Source: Paenibacillus faecis (GTDB taxonomy: Bacteria; Bacillota; Bacilli; Paenibacillales; Paenibacillaceae). Taken from it: a stretch of DNA of 64,000 nucleotides. The stretch spans positions 124,001 through 188,000 of the forward strand of contig NZ_VSDO01000004.1 in NCBI RefSeq assembly GCF_008084145.1. The letters are read 5' to 3'. A model generated the notes under the pieces. That model was not told where the DNA came from. It worked only from the letters and a program-made list of their open reading frames with translations, and searched no databases. This document shows, one piece after another, positions 50,453 to 59,858 of this stretch. Within the stretch, counting starts at the first letter, position 1; each line of letters begins with the position of its first letter. Both the position numbers and the translations under genes were made by a program.

Positions 50453-50872
50453 ATGGAACAAGTGAAAGCAAGCCCTCGTTTTAGAAGATTATGTAACCAA
50501 TTCTCCACGATTTTAGGCGGAACGGAGCATGAAATCACCAAAGGCCCGGTTTGTTTTGTAAGCCGAAACAGAAAAATAAATGCGACCATTCTGGGGAGAA
50601 AAACCACGTCCCCATTGATCCGCTATCAGCTGTTCTCGTTCGAATCGCTGGACAGTTCAGGGCGCGCACTTTGTTTAGGGGAAACGGCCCTCTTCCAGGA
50701 TCAGGTCAACCGATTGCTGACGAACCTCCGCAATAACGGAATTAAAGTCACGGCGGTGCACAATCACTGGCTGTTCGAGAAACCGCGGCTCATGTATGTC
50801 CACTGGGAGTCGATCGATAAACCGCTTGATTTCGCCAAAAAAGTAAAGCGTTCTATTGCTTTCTTGGGCTAG
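50453..50872 (+). CDS. DUF1259 (LppY/LpqO-like) protein, copy 2
   Basis: 139 residues, tandem paralogue of the preceding gene; FSFESLDSSGRALCLGETAL and KVTAVHNHWLFEKPRLMYVH align without gaps. AAAGGA lies 13 bases before the start. The two probably arose by duplication and are co-transcribed. Function unknown. Confidence 0.85.
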   Translation: MEQVKASPRFRRLCNQFSTILGGTEHEITKGPVCFVSRNRKINATILGRKTTSPLIRYQLFSFESLDSSGRALCLGETALFQDQVNRLLTNLRNNGIKVTAVHNHWLFEKPRLMYVHWESIDKPLDFAKKVKRSIAFLG

Positions 50873-51070
50873 CATGGAGGTCCAAATGTAGGATAGCGTG
50901 AATGCGCGACGGCGAATTGTGGAGTTGGCCTACCACGAGTCGCCTACATAGGTGGTCGGTGTTTTTTTGCGCGGATCGAAGGACGGACATAAAGAAAAAG
51001 ACCGAGGACCGGGCAGCCTTCGGCCTGAGGTATGCCAGGTCCATCCGCAGGGGGCGGACCTACATGAATT

Positions 51071-51976
51071 CTAGCGCAGGTTCATTTTGTCATTTCGCAA
51101 TACATGCCAGTTCGCGGCGGCACGATATTCGGCGGGGGAAATGCCGGTATTTTTCTTGAAAGCTTTTGAAAATGAGAAAATATCGACATACCCGACGGAC
51201 GGAGCGATGGCGGCAAGGCTTAAATCCGTAGTTTCGAGCAGTTTTTTTGCGGCATTGATCCGGATGTTCTGCAAGTATTTTAACGGCGTGATTCCATAGG
51301 CTGTTTTGAATTTTCTTGAAAAATAAGAACGCTCGATCCCCACATACCTCGCGATGGTTTCGATGCTTATATCCTCCGAATAATGCAGTTCCATGTGTTC
51401 CCGCCCCCGCTCCAGCCATTCGTCCGAGCAGTCGATATTGCGGATTTCGTCCGGAACATGCCGGGACAGCGAGCGGAACAGCTGAAGGAAGGTGCTTAAG
51501 CGCATCAGATCCCGGTCGCGATCTCCCGTGTTTTCCGCTTGTACGATGAGTTCGCGAAGATGCGATAGCGCTGACGAGGTGTATCCGTTGACCTTGAAAG
51601 GCGTGCAGCGTTTGATCCCGATTCTTTCCAGCAATTGAACCGACTGCGATCCCTCGAAGGTCAGGCGTATATAGTGCATGGGATCGCACTCGAAACTGAA
51701 ATATTCATGGGGGACTTGGGGGAACACGCCGAATAAATCGTTCTCTTTTAGCTGGTATTTTTTACCCTTTTGGATAAATATCCCTTTGCCGTCCAGGATG
51801 AAAATCAGGTTGTAATGCGGCTCGATGCGCGGACTCTTGAAAGCGGGACGACGGAACTTGGCTTCGCTGATCCCGATCCTGATCGGCCAGGCGCCGCTCG
51901 ATTTTTCGAAGGATGTCGGAGTAAAGAAATACTTGTTTGGTACATTGAGGATATGTTCATCACCTTTTGTCGACAT
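51071..51976 (-). CDS. AraC family transcriptional regulator
   Basis: 301 residues. N-terminal cupin-like sensing domain (HYNLIFILDGKGIFIQKGKK) and a C-terminal pair of AraC helix-turn-helices at about 205-300 (SIETIARYVGIERSYFSRKF then LSLAAIAPSVGYVDIFSFSK, ending ISPAEYRA). ATG at 51976 has GGGAGGTG at 8 bases; the longer frame from 52093 overlaps the divergent promoter. It is divergent from the seven-gene transport and oxidation operon at 52186 and is its likely activator. Confidence 0.9.
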   Translation of the reverse strand: MSTKGDEHILNVPNKYFFTPTSFEKSSGAWPIRIGISEAKFRRPAFKSPRIEPHYNLIFILDGKGIFIQKGKKYQLKENDLFGVFPQVPHEYFSFECDPMHYIRLTFEGSQSVQLLERIGIKRCTPFKVNGYTSSALSHLRELIVQAENTGDRDRDLMRLSTFLQLFRSLSRHVPDEIRNIDCSDEWLERGREHMELHYSEDISIETIARYVGIERSYFSRKFKTAYGITPLKYLQNIRINAAKKLLETTDLSLAAIAPSVGYVDIFSFSKAFKKNTGISPAEYRAAANWHVLRNDKMNLR

Positions 51977-52185
51977 ATGAAATACACCTCCCGAGTGAGA
52001 TTCAAGTATGACTTTTGCCTTATTATAAGATGAACTTTCGCTTAAAACCAAGTAAATATATATGAATAATAAAAATAAGTCACATTTGGACAATGCGTGA
52101 ATCGCTTTTGGACATTCAATTTCGGAATCCCGGCTGTTATAGTTTTAAAAAAAGTTCAACCAACGCATATAAGGGGGTGCAGCCA

Positions 52186-53370
52186 ATGCCGTTAGAACGG
52201 CAGCAACTGGGAATCACAGACAAACAGCAGGAATGGCTTGCCCGATTGGATGCCATATTGGAACAGCACGCGGCGGGGACCGAAAAGGCGGATGCCGAAA
52301 ACGACTTGAATTACGGGTTGATCTCCGATTTGAAAAGAATCGGTTACCCGGCCTTGGCGGTGCCGTCCGATTTTGGGGGCGGGGGCATTTCTTTGACCGA
52401 TTTCCTCGCGTTCCAGGAGCGCATCGCGCAAGCCGATGGCGCTACAGCGCTGGCGATCGGTTGGCATATGAGCACCGTGCTGCAGTTGGGAGCCGTTTGC
52501 CCCTGGAGGGCAGCGGATTTTGAAGCGCTGTGCGGGGAGATCCTTGCCAGCGGCGCTCTGATCAACCGGGCCGACTCGGAAGGGGCAACCGGAAGCCCTT
52601 CGCGCGGCGGAGTTCCGCAAACTACGGCACAGCGCACGCCGGACGGATATACCATTACCGGGACGAAGCGATTTACTTCGCTTGCGCCCGTTCTGGATTA
52701 TTTCATCGTCTCGGCCTTCGAACCGGAAACGGGAGGAGTATCCGATTTTCTGATCCCGAAAGGGACGCAGGGATTGTCCATTGACCGAACCTGGAATACG
52801 GTCGGCATGAGGGGGACGGGCAGTCACGATTTGGTGCTGCGGGATGTGAACGTGCCGTTTGCCGCTAAGGTCATTGAAAGGAACCATTCCAGGGTGTTCC
52901 AGCCTAATCCGTACATTTTGTTTATTCCGGCGGTATATCTGGGGATTGCCGAAGCGGCACGAGATGAAGCCGTGCGGTTTGCCCGAAGCTATCAGCCGAA
53001 CAGCTTGAAGCATCCGATCGCGAGTCTTCCGAATATTCAGCAAACGTTGGGGCAGATCGAGCTGGAAATTTTGTCGGCCAGACACTTTTTATATTCGGTC
53101 GCCAGGCAATACGAGAATCAGGAGTTTGATTCCGTACAGGGGTGGGACGGTGATTTTGGCGCCGTCAAAATATTGGTGGTCCAGAACACGCTGTCGGTCG
53201 TTGACAAAGCGATGCGGATCGTCGGCATCCACGGCTTGTCGTTATCGCATCCGCTGCAACGGATGTATCGCGACGTCCGGTTCGGGCTTCATAATCCGCC
53301 GATGGAGGACGCGGTTCTAAGACAACTCGCCGTTCGGGTACTCGAAGGCAAGGGGAATGTCCATGATTGA
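52186..53370 (+). CDS. acyl-CoA dehydrogenase-like flavoprotein
   Basis: 394 residues. FAD-fold typical of acyl-CoA dehydrogenases and the related flavin monooxygenases (SfnB, DszC, isobutylamine hydroxylase): GYPALAVPSDFGGGGISLTD, GYTITGTKRFTSLAPVLDYF, TVGMRGTGSHDL. No clear catalytic glutamate at the usual position near IHGLSLSHPLQRMYRDVRFG, so a monooxygenase role is possible. ATG at 52186 has AGGGGGTG upstream. First gene of the operon; its end overlaps the ABC ATPase gene. Confidence 0.82.
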   Translation: MPLERQQLGITDKQQEWLARLDAILEQHAAGTEKADAENDLNYGLISDLKRIGYPALAVPSDFGGGGISLTDFLAFQERIAQADGATALAIGWHMSTVLQLGAVCPWRAADFEALCGEILASGALINRADSEGATGSPSRGGVPQTTAQRTPDGYTITGTKRFTSLAPVLDYFIVSAFEPETGGVSDFLIPKGTQGLSIDRTWNTVGMRGTGSHDLVLRDVNVPFAAKVIERNHSRVFQPNPYILFIPAVYLGIAEAARDEAVRFARSYQPNSLKHPIASLPNIQQTLGQIELEILSARHFLYSVARQYENQEFDSVQGWDGDFGAVKILVVQNTLSVVDKAMRIVGIHGLSLSHPLQRMYRDVRFGLHNPPMEDAVLRQLAVRVLEGKGNVHD

Positions 53371-54325
53371 AATTAAAAATCTATCCAAAACGTATGACGG
53401 AAAGCCGCCGGTGCTTCAAGGCATCCAACTCCGGATCGAAGCCGGAGATATTTACGGCCTGGTCGGCATCAGCGGGGCCGGTAAGTCCACTCTGCTGCGG
53501 TGTATCAACGGCCTTGAGGGGTTTGACTCCGGCTCGGTGACGGTCGACGGCACCGATATTCAAACGTTAAATAAGAAGCAGCTTCGGCTGCTTCGAAGCC
53601 GGATCGGCATGGTCTTTCAACAATTCAGCTTGCTGGAGCGAAAGACCGTGTATGAAAATATACGGTTTCCGGTCAAATGCCTGCACTATAAAGTCAAAGA
53701 CTTGGACCAAAAAATTCGCGAGGTCCTGGAATTGGTGGAGCTTTCGGACAAGATTCACGCGCTTCCGCGAAGTTTGAGCGGAGGGCAGAAGCAAAGGGTA
53801 GCGATTGCGCGCGCCTTGATCACGAATCCGAAAATTCTGCTGTGCGACGAGGCTACCTCCGCGCTGGATCCGAACATCACGCAGTCGATTTTGGCCTTAT
53901 TGCGAAAAATCAATCAGGAGCTCGGCATTACGATCGTCGTCGTTACGCACCAGATGTCCGTCGTGAAGCAGATCTGTAACCGAATGGGGGTACTGAGCGA
54001 AGGAAAGCTGAAGGTGGCCGGCGACGTGCAGGATATATTCCTGAACAAACGGGACATGCTGGATGATTTTATGGGCGAAGAGAGCAACGGCAGCCGCCCG
54101 GAGCGGCAAACCCATCTGGAAATCATTCAGCGGGTTGGCGAAAACGAGGATATCCTCTCGGATCTTGCGATTCAGTCGGGAGTGAAATTTGAGGTGGTTT
54201 GGGGAGGCCTCAACAAGTACCGCGATACGGTAGCCGGATCATTTACGATCCGGGTCAGCGATGAAGACTTCCCCGTTGTCGAACGGCACTTGCACAATCG
54301 CGGCGTGGAATGGAGGAAGATATAG
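53363..54325 (+). CDS. MetN-type ABC importer ATPase with NIL domain
   Basis: 320 residues. Walker A GISGAGKST, Q-loop VFQQFSLLERKTVYENI, signature [15 protein letters not shown], Walker B ILLCDEATSALDP. The C-terminal NIL domain (about 240-320) is the regulatory ligand-binding part found only in MetN-type methionine importers. It powers uptake with the permease and lipoprotein encoded next. An ATG 6 bases upstream (53357) is possible. Confidence 0.92.
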   Translation: MIEIKNLSKTYDGKPPVLQGIQLRIEAGDIYGLVGISGAGKSTLLRCINGLEGFDSGSVTVDGTDIQTLNKKQLRLLRSRIGMVFQQFSLLERKTVYENIRFPVKCLHYKVKDLDQKIREVLELVELSDKIHALPRSLSGGQKQRVAIARALITNPKILLCDEATSALDPNITQSILALLRKINQELGITIVVVTHQMSVVKQICNRMGVLSEGKLKVAGDVQDIFLNKRDMLDDFMGEESNGSRPERQTHLEIIQRVGENEDILSDLAIQSGVKFEVVWGGLNKYRDTVAGSFTIRVSDEDFPVVERHLHNRGVEWRKI

Positions 54326-54326
54326 G

Positions 54327-54989
54327 ATGTATGAGTATGACTGGCAGACCATGCTGATGAAAATCATATTGCCGGGCCTGCGCGAAACGATCTTCATGCT
54401 GGTGGGTTCGTTCGTCGCCAGCGTCATTTTTGGATTTCTTCTGTCGCTGGTCCTGATTACGACCGATCCGAAAGGACTTCGCCCGAACCGGGCCATTTAT
54501 GAGACGATCAGCGTCGTGATCAACGTCCTCCGCTCCATTCCGTTCGTCATTCTTATCATCGCCATCATCCCTCTGACGCGTCTGATCTGCGGTACGTCGA
54601 TCGGGATCGGGCCCGCAATTTTTTCCATTGCCGTAGCGGGGTCGCCCTTGATCGCCAGATTGCTTGAAAACTGCTTCAAGGAAATCAATCCGAGTTTGGT
54701 CGAGGCCGCGAAATCGTTCGGCGCTTCGGACTGGCAGATTACGTACCATGTGATCGTGAAGGAGTCCATTCCGCTTGTCGTCTCACAAATGACGTTTGCC
54801 GTCGTTTCGATCCTGGGATTTACGGCGATCGCCGGAACGGTCGGATCGGGCGGATTGGGGGCTGTCGCGTTAACCTACGGCTACCAGAACTTCAACGATC
54901 AGATCATGTACAGCACCTTGTTGATTCTGATTCTGATCGTCGAAATTTTGCAAATTTCAGGAAATGTACTCTATAAGAAAATCAAATGA
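54327..54989 (+). CDS. MetI-type ABC importer permease
   Basis: 220 residues, five membrane helices; LRSIPFVILIIAIIPLTRLI and EAAKSFGASDWQI (the EAA loop that docks with the ATPase) match MetI. It starts 1 base after the ATPase stop. With the preceding and following genes it forms a D-/L-methionine-type importer; the operon context suggests an amino-acid-like or sulfur-containing substrate other than methionine itself. Confidence 0.92.
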   Translation: MYEYDWQTMLMKIILPGLRETIFMLVGSFVASVIFGFLLSLVLITTDPKGLRPNRAIYETISVVINVLRSIPFVILIIAIIPLTRLICGTSIGIGPAIFSIAVAGSPLIARLLENCFKEINPSLVEAAKSFGASDWQITYHVIVKESIPLVVSQMTFAVVSILGFTAIAGTVGSGGLGAVALTYGYQNFNDQIMYSTLLILILIVEILQISGNVLYKKIK

Positions 54990-55030
54990 ATGAATCTCCA
55001 ACTACAACCCGATGGAAAGGAATCGACCCG

Positions 55031-55900
55031 ATGAAAAAACATACAACAATTATTCTGCTTGTCACAGCTTTGATATGGAGCGCTGTTCTGGTCGGCTGCT
55101 CCAATAGCGGCACGAAGAACGCGGCGGCGTCTTCTTCCGGTGAAGCTTCCTCCGGCCAGGAATCGAATAAGCCGGATCACAAGAAAATCGTCATTGGCCT
55201 CCTTGCGCGAGAGCAACCGGATGTTCAATTTGTGGCCGACAAGCTGAAGGCGGAGGGGTATGACATCGAAACAAAGGTATTCAACGACAACATCGCCCTG
55301 AATACGGCTACCGAGGATGGCAGCCTGGACGCCAACTTTTTTCAGAATAAGCCTTACCTGAAAAGCTTCAACGAAAGCAAAAACACGCACCTGGCGGCGT
55401 ATGGCCCGGAAATCTTCACTACGCCTGTCCTGTTCGTCTCGAAGAAATATAAATCCATCGATGAGCTTCCTGAGGGAGCCAAGATAGGTATCGCCAACGA
55501 TTCGGTGAACCGGGCAAGGGAACTGCAATTGCTTGACGCCAATGGGCTCGTCAAATTGAAAGAGGGCGTCGACCTGCCGACCCTGCTGGACATTGAGGAG
55601 AATCCGAAAAAGCTGAATTTTGTGGAGACGGACCCTCGAAACCGCGTCGGTATTTTCCCGGACCTGGATGCGATGACGGCGCCTTCGATTACGGTCTATC
55701 AAATGAACGATCCGGAAGTGGTGAAGTTGTTCGAGGAAACGAAGGAAGTCTACAGCAATTACGGCGGCATTGTTTTCGTCGTGAAAGAAGGATATGAGAA
55801 TACGGAGTGGCTGGACAAAGCGATTGCCCTCATGACGTCGCAAGAATACGCCGACTGGCTGCTGGAAACCTATCACGGGGTTAAGCAACCGCTGAACTAA
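55031..55900 (+). CDS. MetQ/NlpA-type substrate-binding lipoprotein
   Basis: 289 residues. Lipobox LVGC at residues 20-23, then a Ser/Gly-rich spacer and the NlpA fold (KKIVIGLLAREQPDVQFVAD; ANFFQNKPYLKSFNE; PDLDAMTAPSITVYQM). ATG at 55031 with AAAGGA upstream; the ORF is open to 54986. It captures the substrate outside the membrane and delivers it to the MetI-type permease. Confidence 0.93.
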   Translation: MKKHTTIILLVTALIWSAVLVGCSNSGTKNAAASSSGEASSGQESNKPDHKKIVIGLLAREQPDVQFVADKLKAEGYDIETKVFNDNIALNTATEDGSLDANFFQNKPYLKSFNESKNTHLAAYGPEIFTTPVLFVSKKYKSIDELPEGAKIGIANDSVNRARELQLLDANGLVKLKEGVDLPTLLDIEENPKKLNFVETDPRNRVGIFPDLDAMTAPSITVYQMNDPEVVKLFEETKEVYSNYGGIVFVVKEGYENTEWLDKAIALMTSQEYADWLLETYHGVKQPLN

Positions 55901-55947
55901 CAGACGTGCACGCATCATCCAACAATAACACTCAGGAGGAATAGAAA

Positions 55948-56307
55948 ATGGCAACTGTAATTGGCGTTTCCAATACGGAATTGGCGGGAGAGCAACTGGA
56001 ACAATTTATCGAGGTGATCGGCAGCGCGGTAACCACTTCGCTGGGGCTCCCGGATCATTTGAAGAGCGTGTCGCTTCATCAGCTTCCCAAGGCCTACGCT
56101 ACGAAAAGGTCGTACGAGGAAATCACCTTCTTCGTGTATACGGCTCCCAAACCGGTCGAAGCGAAGCGGGCGCTGGTCCAAAACATTCAGGCGGCGGCGG
56201 ACGCGTTTTTTTCGGGGAGTTCTTATACGACGATCGTCATCGTTAAAGAACATGCTGACGAAAACGTCGGCGTGGGCGGTGTTCTCCGATTGGACAAGCA
56301 GGCTTAA
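55948..56307 (+). CDS. tautomerase-like protein lacking the N-terminal proline
   Basis: 119 residues with CAGGAGGAATAG before the ATG. RSYEEITFFVYTAPKPVEAK resembles 4-oxalocrotonate tautomerase/MIF-type proteins, but the catalytic Pro that should follow the initiator Met is Ala here (MATVIGV). It may be an altered or non-enzymatic member, or a different beta-alpha-beta fold. It is in the importer operon, with aldo/keto reductase following in 17 bases. Confidence 0.6.
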   Translation: MATVIGVSNTELAGEQLEQFIEVIGSAVTTSLGLPDHLKSVSLHQLPKAYATKRSYEEITFFVYTAPKPVEAKRALVQNIQAAADAFFSGSSYTTIVIVKEHADENVGVGGVLRLDKQA

Positions 56308-56324
56308 GGAAGGGGGCGTTTCGA

Positions 56325-57329
56325 TTGGAATATAGGGAGATTGGGCGTTCCGGCATCAAGGCTTCCGCGGTCACCTTGGGAGCATGGGGGATAGGCGGAG
56401 GTTTTCAGTTTCCGGATACCGACGACAACGAGTCGATCCGCACGATACACGCCGCGCTGGACGCGGGAGTCAATATTATCGATACGGCGCCCGTATACGG
56501 TTTCGGGCATAGCGAGGAAGTTGTAGGCAAAGCGATTCAGGGAAGACGCGACCGGACCATCCTCTCGACCAAATGCGGGTTATGGTGGGGCGATGAGGAA
56601 GGGAGTTATCGTTTTACTTGGGACGGCCACCGGGTAAAACGCAATCTCAGTCCCCGCACCATCCGTGTGGAGGTGGAAGAGAGTTTAAGACGGCTGAATA
56701 CCGACTATATCGATATCTATTATACGCATAATCCGGCGATCGAGCCGTTTCTGACGCCGATCGAAGAAACGATTGGAGTCTTGACGGATTTGAAAAAGGA
56801 AGGCAAGATCCGGGCGATCGGGGCTTCCAACTGCGAGCCGCATCACATCAACAGTTATTTGGAGCTCGGTGAAATCTCTATGGTACAGCGGCGCTACCAC
56901 ATGCTGTCGCGTGAAGTAGAGGCGGAAATCCTGCCGCTTTGCCAAGCCAACGGCATCGGCTTTCACGCCTATTCCCCGCTGGCCAATGGGCTGCTGACAG
57001 GAAAATACGACAGGAATTATAAGGCGCCGGAAGGCAGCTCCCGTGCAGGCGATCCCTTGTGGGGACCGGAACTGTACCCCGCCGTGTTGGAATTTGTGGA
57101 CGGTTTGGGGGATATCGCCACGGGGCTGAATTGCAGCCGTGCCAGCCTGGCGGTCGCCTATTTGCTGGCCAAAGGGGAGCATATTAACGTTATTTTCGGA
57201 GCCCGCAAAGAAAAGCACCTTCAGGATCATCTGCGCGGTGCCGAGCTCAAGCTGTCCGGCGAACTCGTAACGGAAATCGACCGCCGCATCGACGCCTTCT
57301 ACGCTCATGCACAGGGGATCGCAAGATGA
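56325..57329 (+). CDS. aldo/keto reductase
   Basis: 334 residues from a TTG with GGGGGCG upstream. TIM barrel with the catalytic tetrad visible: Asp and Tyr in IIDTAPVYGFGHSEEVVG, Lys in ILSTKCGL, His in YYTHNPAIEP. NADPH site near ARKEKHLQDHLRG. It reduces aldehydes or ketones; here probably the product released by the flavoprotein or peptidase of the same operon. Its end overlaps the next gene by 4 bases. Confidence 0.9.
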   Translation: MEYREIGRSGIKASAVTLGAWGIGGGFQFPDTDDNESIRTIHAALDAGVNIIDTAPVYGFGHSEEVVGKAIQGRRDRTILSTKCGLWWGDEEGSYRFTWDGHRVKRNLSPRTIRVEVEESLRRLNTDYIDIYYTHNPAIEPFLTPIEETIGVLTDLKKEGKIRAIGASNCEPHHINSYLELGEISMVQRRYHMLSREVEAEILPLCQANGIGFHAYSPLANGLLTGKYDRNYKAPEGSSRAGDPLWGPELYPAVLEFVDGLGDIATGLNCSRASLAVAYLLAKGEHINVIFGARKEKHLQDHLRGAELKLSGELVTEIDRRIDAFYAHAQGIAR

Positions 57330-58744
57330 CCGGGCCTCATGAAGCCGTTACCGACGCCCTCGTGGACGAGTGGATTCTTGCTCATCAGGCGGAGATGCTC
57401 GAAGCGATGAAACGTTTGGTGCGCATCCGTAGTGTGGGGGAAGGCTTCTTCCCCGAACAAGCCCATCCGTTCGGCGAAGGCTGTGCGCAGGCGGTGGATC
57501 TGACGCGCGAACTGATCACGCTGGCCGGCCTTCAGGCCAAAGAGCATGACTATTACGGCATTTCCGCGGTTTATCCGGGGGATAGCGAGCGTACGATCAG
57601 TTTTTTCTCCCATCTCGACGTTGTGCCGGAAGGCAGCGGCTGGTCTTTTGACCCCTATGATCCGTTTGTAAAGGATGGATACCTGTTCGGCCGGGGTGCT
57701 GCGGACAATAAAGGGGCCGTGATCGGCGTGCTTTATGTCTTGAAATTCCTGCGAGACCATAACCTCCGGTTGAACCATACGATAACCGCGTTTTTGGGGT
57801 GCAACGAAGAGTCCGGCATGCGCGATGTCGAGCATTATTTGCGGTCGGATACGCCTTCCTTTTCGGTGGTGTCCGATGGTTTCTTCCCGCTGGGGAACGG
57901 GGAAAAAGGCATATTGACCGCGGACTTTGTCGCGGATGTATCCGGCAGCAATTTGCTGTCGTTCACGGCCGGCGAATTATCGAATGTCGTTCCCCATTCG
58001 GCTTCGGCGGTCATCCAGGGCTTCCCGGCTTTGGAGGTGCAGGCCGCGCTCGGCGATGACTTTGCGGTCACGGAATCCGCGGACGGACTTTTAGTCCGGA
58101 CGGAGGGGATAGGAGGGCATGCGGCTTTTCCGGAAGGGACGATCAACCCGATCCCCAAGCTGGCGCGGGCGCTGCTGGAATGCGGATTGTTGACGGGGAA
58201 GGCCAGGACGGCGGCCGCCTTTATCGCCTCCGCCTTTGCCGACTATTACGGCCACGGACTTCATGTGGATGCCGAAGACGAAGTATCGGGGAAAACGACG
58301 CATACGACAGGCCTTGTCCGTTTAACGGAGGGCAAACTGGTCGTTAACGTCAACCTCCGGTATCCGGTATCGGCCAATGCTCAGACATTGATCGATCGTA
58401 TGCGGGAGAAAGGGGCGGCGTATGGATTTTCGTTAGCGAATATCGAGGATAACCCGCCTTTCTATATTCCCGAAACAGACCCGATCGTCCGCAGCCTCGC
58501 CGATTTGGCCAATCAACGGCTGAAGACCGACCTGCCGACCTATGTCATGGGAGGCGCCACGCACGCGCGCAAACTCCCCCATGCCGTCTCGTTCGGCCCC
58601 AGCCGCTCCGATATCGGAAATCCCTTCCCCGCCGGAAGAGGGAAGCCCCATCAGCCGGATGAAGCCCTGCGGTTGCAGGATATTTGGGACAGTATCAAGA
58701 TCTATATCCATGCTGTGCTTTTGTTGGATAAGATGGTCGATTGA
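57326..58744 (+). CDS. M20 family metallopeptidase, PepV/Sapep-like dipeptidase
   Basis: 472 residues. Zinc ligands and catalytic residues: SHLDVVPEG (His, Asp), GRGAADNKGAVIG (bridging Asp), CNEESG (catalytic Glu-Glu), SDGFFP, and a final His near GGATHARKL. A lid domain (about 185-350) is present. Members cleave dipeptides or N-acyl amino acids; in a MetNIQ-type operon it may deacylate an imported N-acyl or dipeptide substrate. Start overlaps the aldo/keto reductase stop (ATGA). A terminator follows. Confidence 0.9.
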   Translation: MTGPHEAVTDALVDEWILAHQAEMLEAMKRLVRIRSVGEGFFPEQAHPFGEGCAQAVDLTRELITLAGLQAKEHDYYGISAVYPGDSERTISFFSHLDVVPEGSGWSFDPYDPFVKDGYLFGRGAADNKGAVIGVLYVLKFLRDHNLRLNHTITAFLGCNEESGMRDVEHYLRSDTPSFSVVSDGFFPLGNGEKGILTADFVADVSGSNLLSFTAGELSNVVPHSASAVIQGFPALEVQAALGDDFAVTESADGLLVRTEGIGGHAAFPEGTINPIPKLARALLECGLLTGKARTAAAFIASAFADYYGHGLHVDAEDEVSGKTTHTTGLVRLTEGKLVVNVNLRYPVSANAQTLIDRMREKGAAYGFSLANIEDNPPFYIPETDPIVRSLADLANQRLKTDLPTYVMGGATHARKLPHAVSFGPSRSDIGNPFPAGRGKPHQPDEALRLQDIWDSIKIYIHAVLLLDKMVD

Positions 58745-58749
58745 ATGAA

Positions 58750-58798
58750 GAGAGCCCTTTCCGCGCGGTTGGATAACCGGTGGGAAGGGCTTTTTTTG
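58750..58798 (+). terminator. terminator of the importer operon
   Basis: AGCCCTTTCC pairs with GGGAAGGGCT, with an internal GGTTGGATAACC, then TTTTTTT. Confidence 0.8.
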
Positions 58799-58863
58799 CT
58801 GATGGGGAGGAAGTAGTGGGCCTCATGTTAGGAACAAGCAGGAATACAATGAAAGTTTAAGCA

Positions 58864-59412
58864 TCACTCCAAAATAACCGTTCGGTCACCATTTAAGGTG
58901 TGGAAAATAACCGTAGTTTCATTAACCCAAGTAGGACTTTTAACATTAAGCACTTCAAGATCACCCTTCTCCCGAGAATCCCGAATCATGATTTCCAAAT
59001 CCATACCATCCAGTTTCTTGACGATCAACCCCATGAAAGAGCTTTTGTAAAATTCATAAAAATAGGTAGTTTCCCCTAAAGTAGCCGATCGGTGAGCAAT
59101 CGTAAGCCTTTCTTGGCCTAGTGGGGAACGAATAGAATCATGCTGCCAAGACACTACAGAATTCAAGATAAAAATCCAAACGAAATATATACCCAGCACA
59201 AAAGCAAGGATGGAAGGCAAAATATACATCCACCACTTACCGAAACGAAAGGCAATATACATTAAAAAGCCTACATTTAATAGCAGCGGAATAAAATACC
59301 CCGTTCCTTTAAATAAAATAAATTCATAACTATGGGAATACACAAAATATAAAAAAATATCGAAAACTACTAAAAGTACAGCGGCAATCAACAGGTAGTT
59401 ATTTTTCCTCAT
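58864..59412 (-). CDS. hypothetical membrane protein with extracytoplasmic domain
   Basis: 182 residues: three membrane helices in the first 85 residues, then a soluble domain of about 95 residues (RLTIAHRSATLGETTYFYEF onward). AAAGGGAG lies 8 bases before the ATG. Resembles small Bacillota membrane proteins of unknown role; no enzyme motif. Monocistronic. Confidence 0.7.
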   Translation of the reverse strand: MRKNNYLLIAAVLLVVFDIFLYFVYSHSYEFILFKGTGYFIPLLLNVGFLMYIAFRFGKWWMYILPSILAFVLGIYFVWIFILNSVVSWQHDSIRSPLGQERLTIAHRSATLGETTYFYEFYKSSFMGLIVKKLDGMDLEIMIRDSREKGDLEVLNVKSPTWVNETTVIFHTLNGDRTVILE

Positions 59413-59770
59413 AAGTTGATGCTCCCTTTTGAAGCAGTCCTAGAATACCCCATACCATAGTCTCCTACTCTCCAATGGAGGAAATATTATACATTGATTA
59501 TAACGTGAATTATTTATTTTTGTTGCTCACTGGAGAGGAAGACGAGGGAGATGGGGGTGTGCCTAAGTCTGAGATTGTTAAGGTGGAGCGGATGGATGAT
59601 GTAAAGGACGGGGCATCCAGATACGACTGAACGCCGAGAAACTTGTCCGAGAATTGGACTTCTTGGGGGATTCGTTGCGGCCATAGGGGTTAAAATTGCT
59701 TTCATACTTAAAGGACACCGATGAGGTGTCTTTTTGCATTTTGTTGAAAGTTTTGTTAATTCGAGGGTTG
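59413..59770. other. gene-poor stretch with possible remnant
   Basis: About 350 bases without a firm gene. A short plus-strand frame (59523-59630; GDGGVPKSEIVKVERMDDVK) could be a gene remnant. A terminator-like hairpin GGACACC / GGTGTCTTTTT lies at 59713-59736, before cas3. Confidence 0.4.
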
Positions 59771-59858
59771 TATGTCATACAAATCAGGCAGGATTTTCCT
59801 GAAATTTGTCGAACATAAACCTTTAGTACTAGAGCTTAAGGCATGGGAGATTTTAAAT

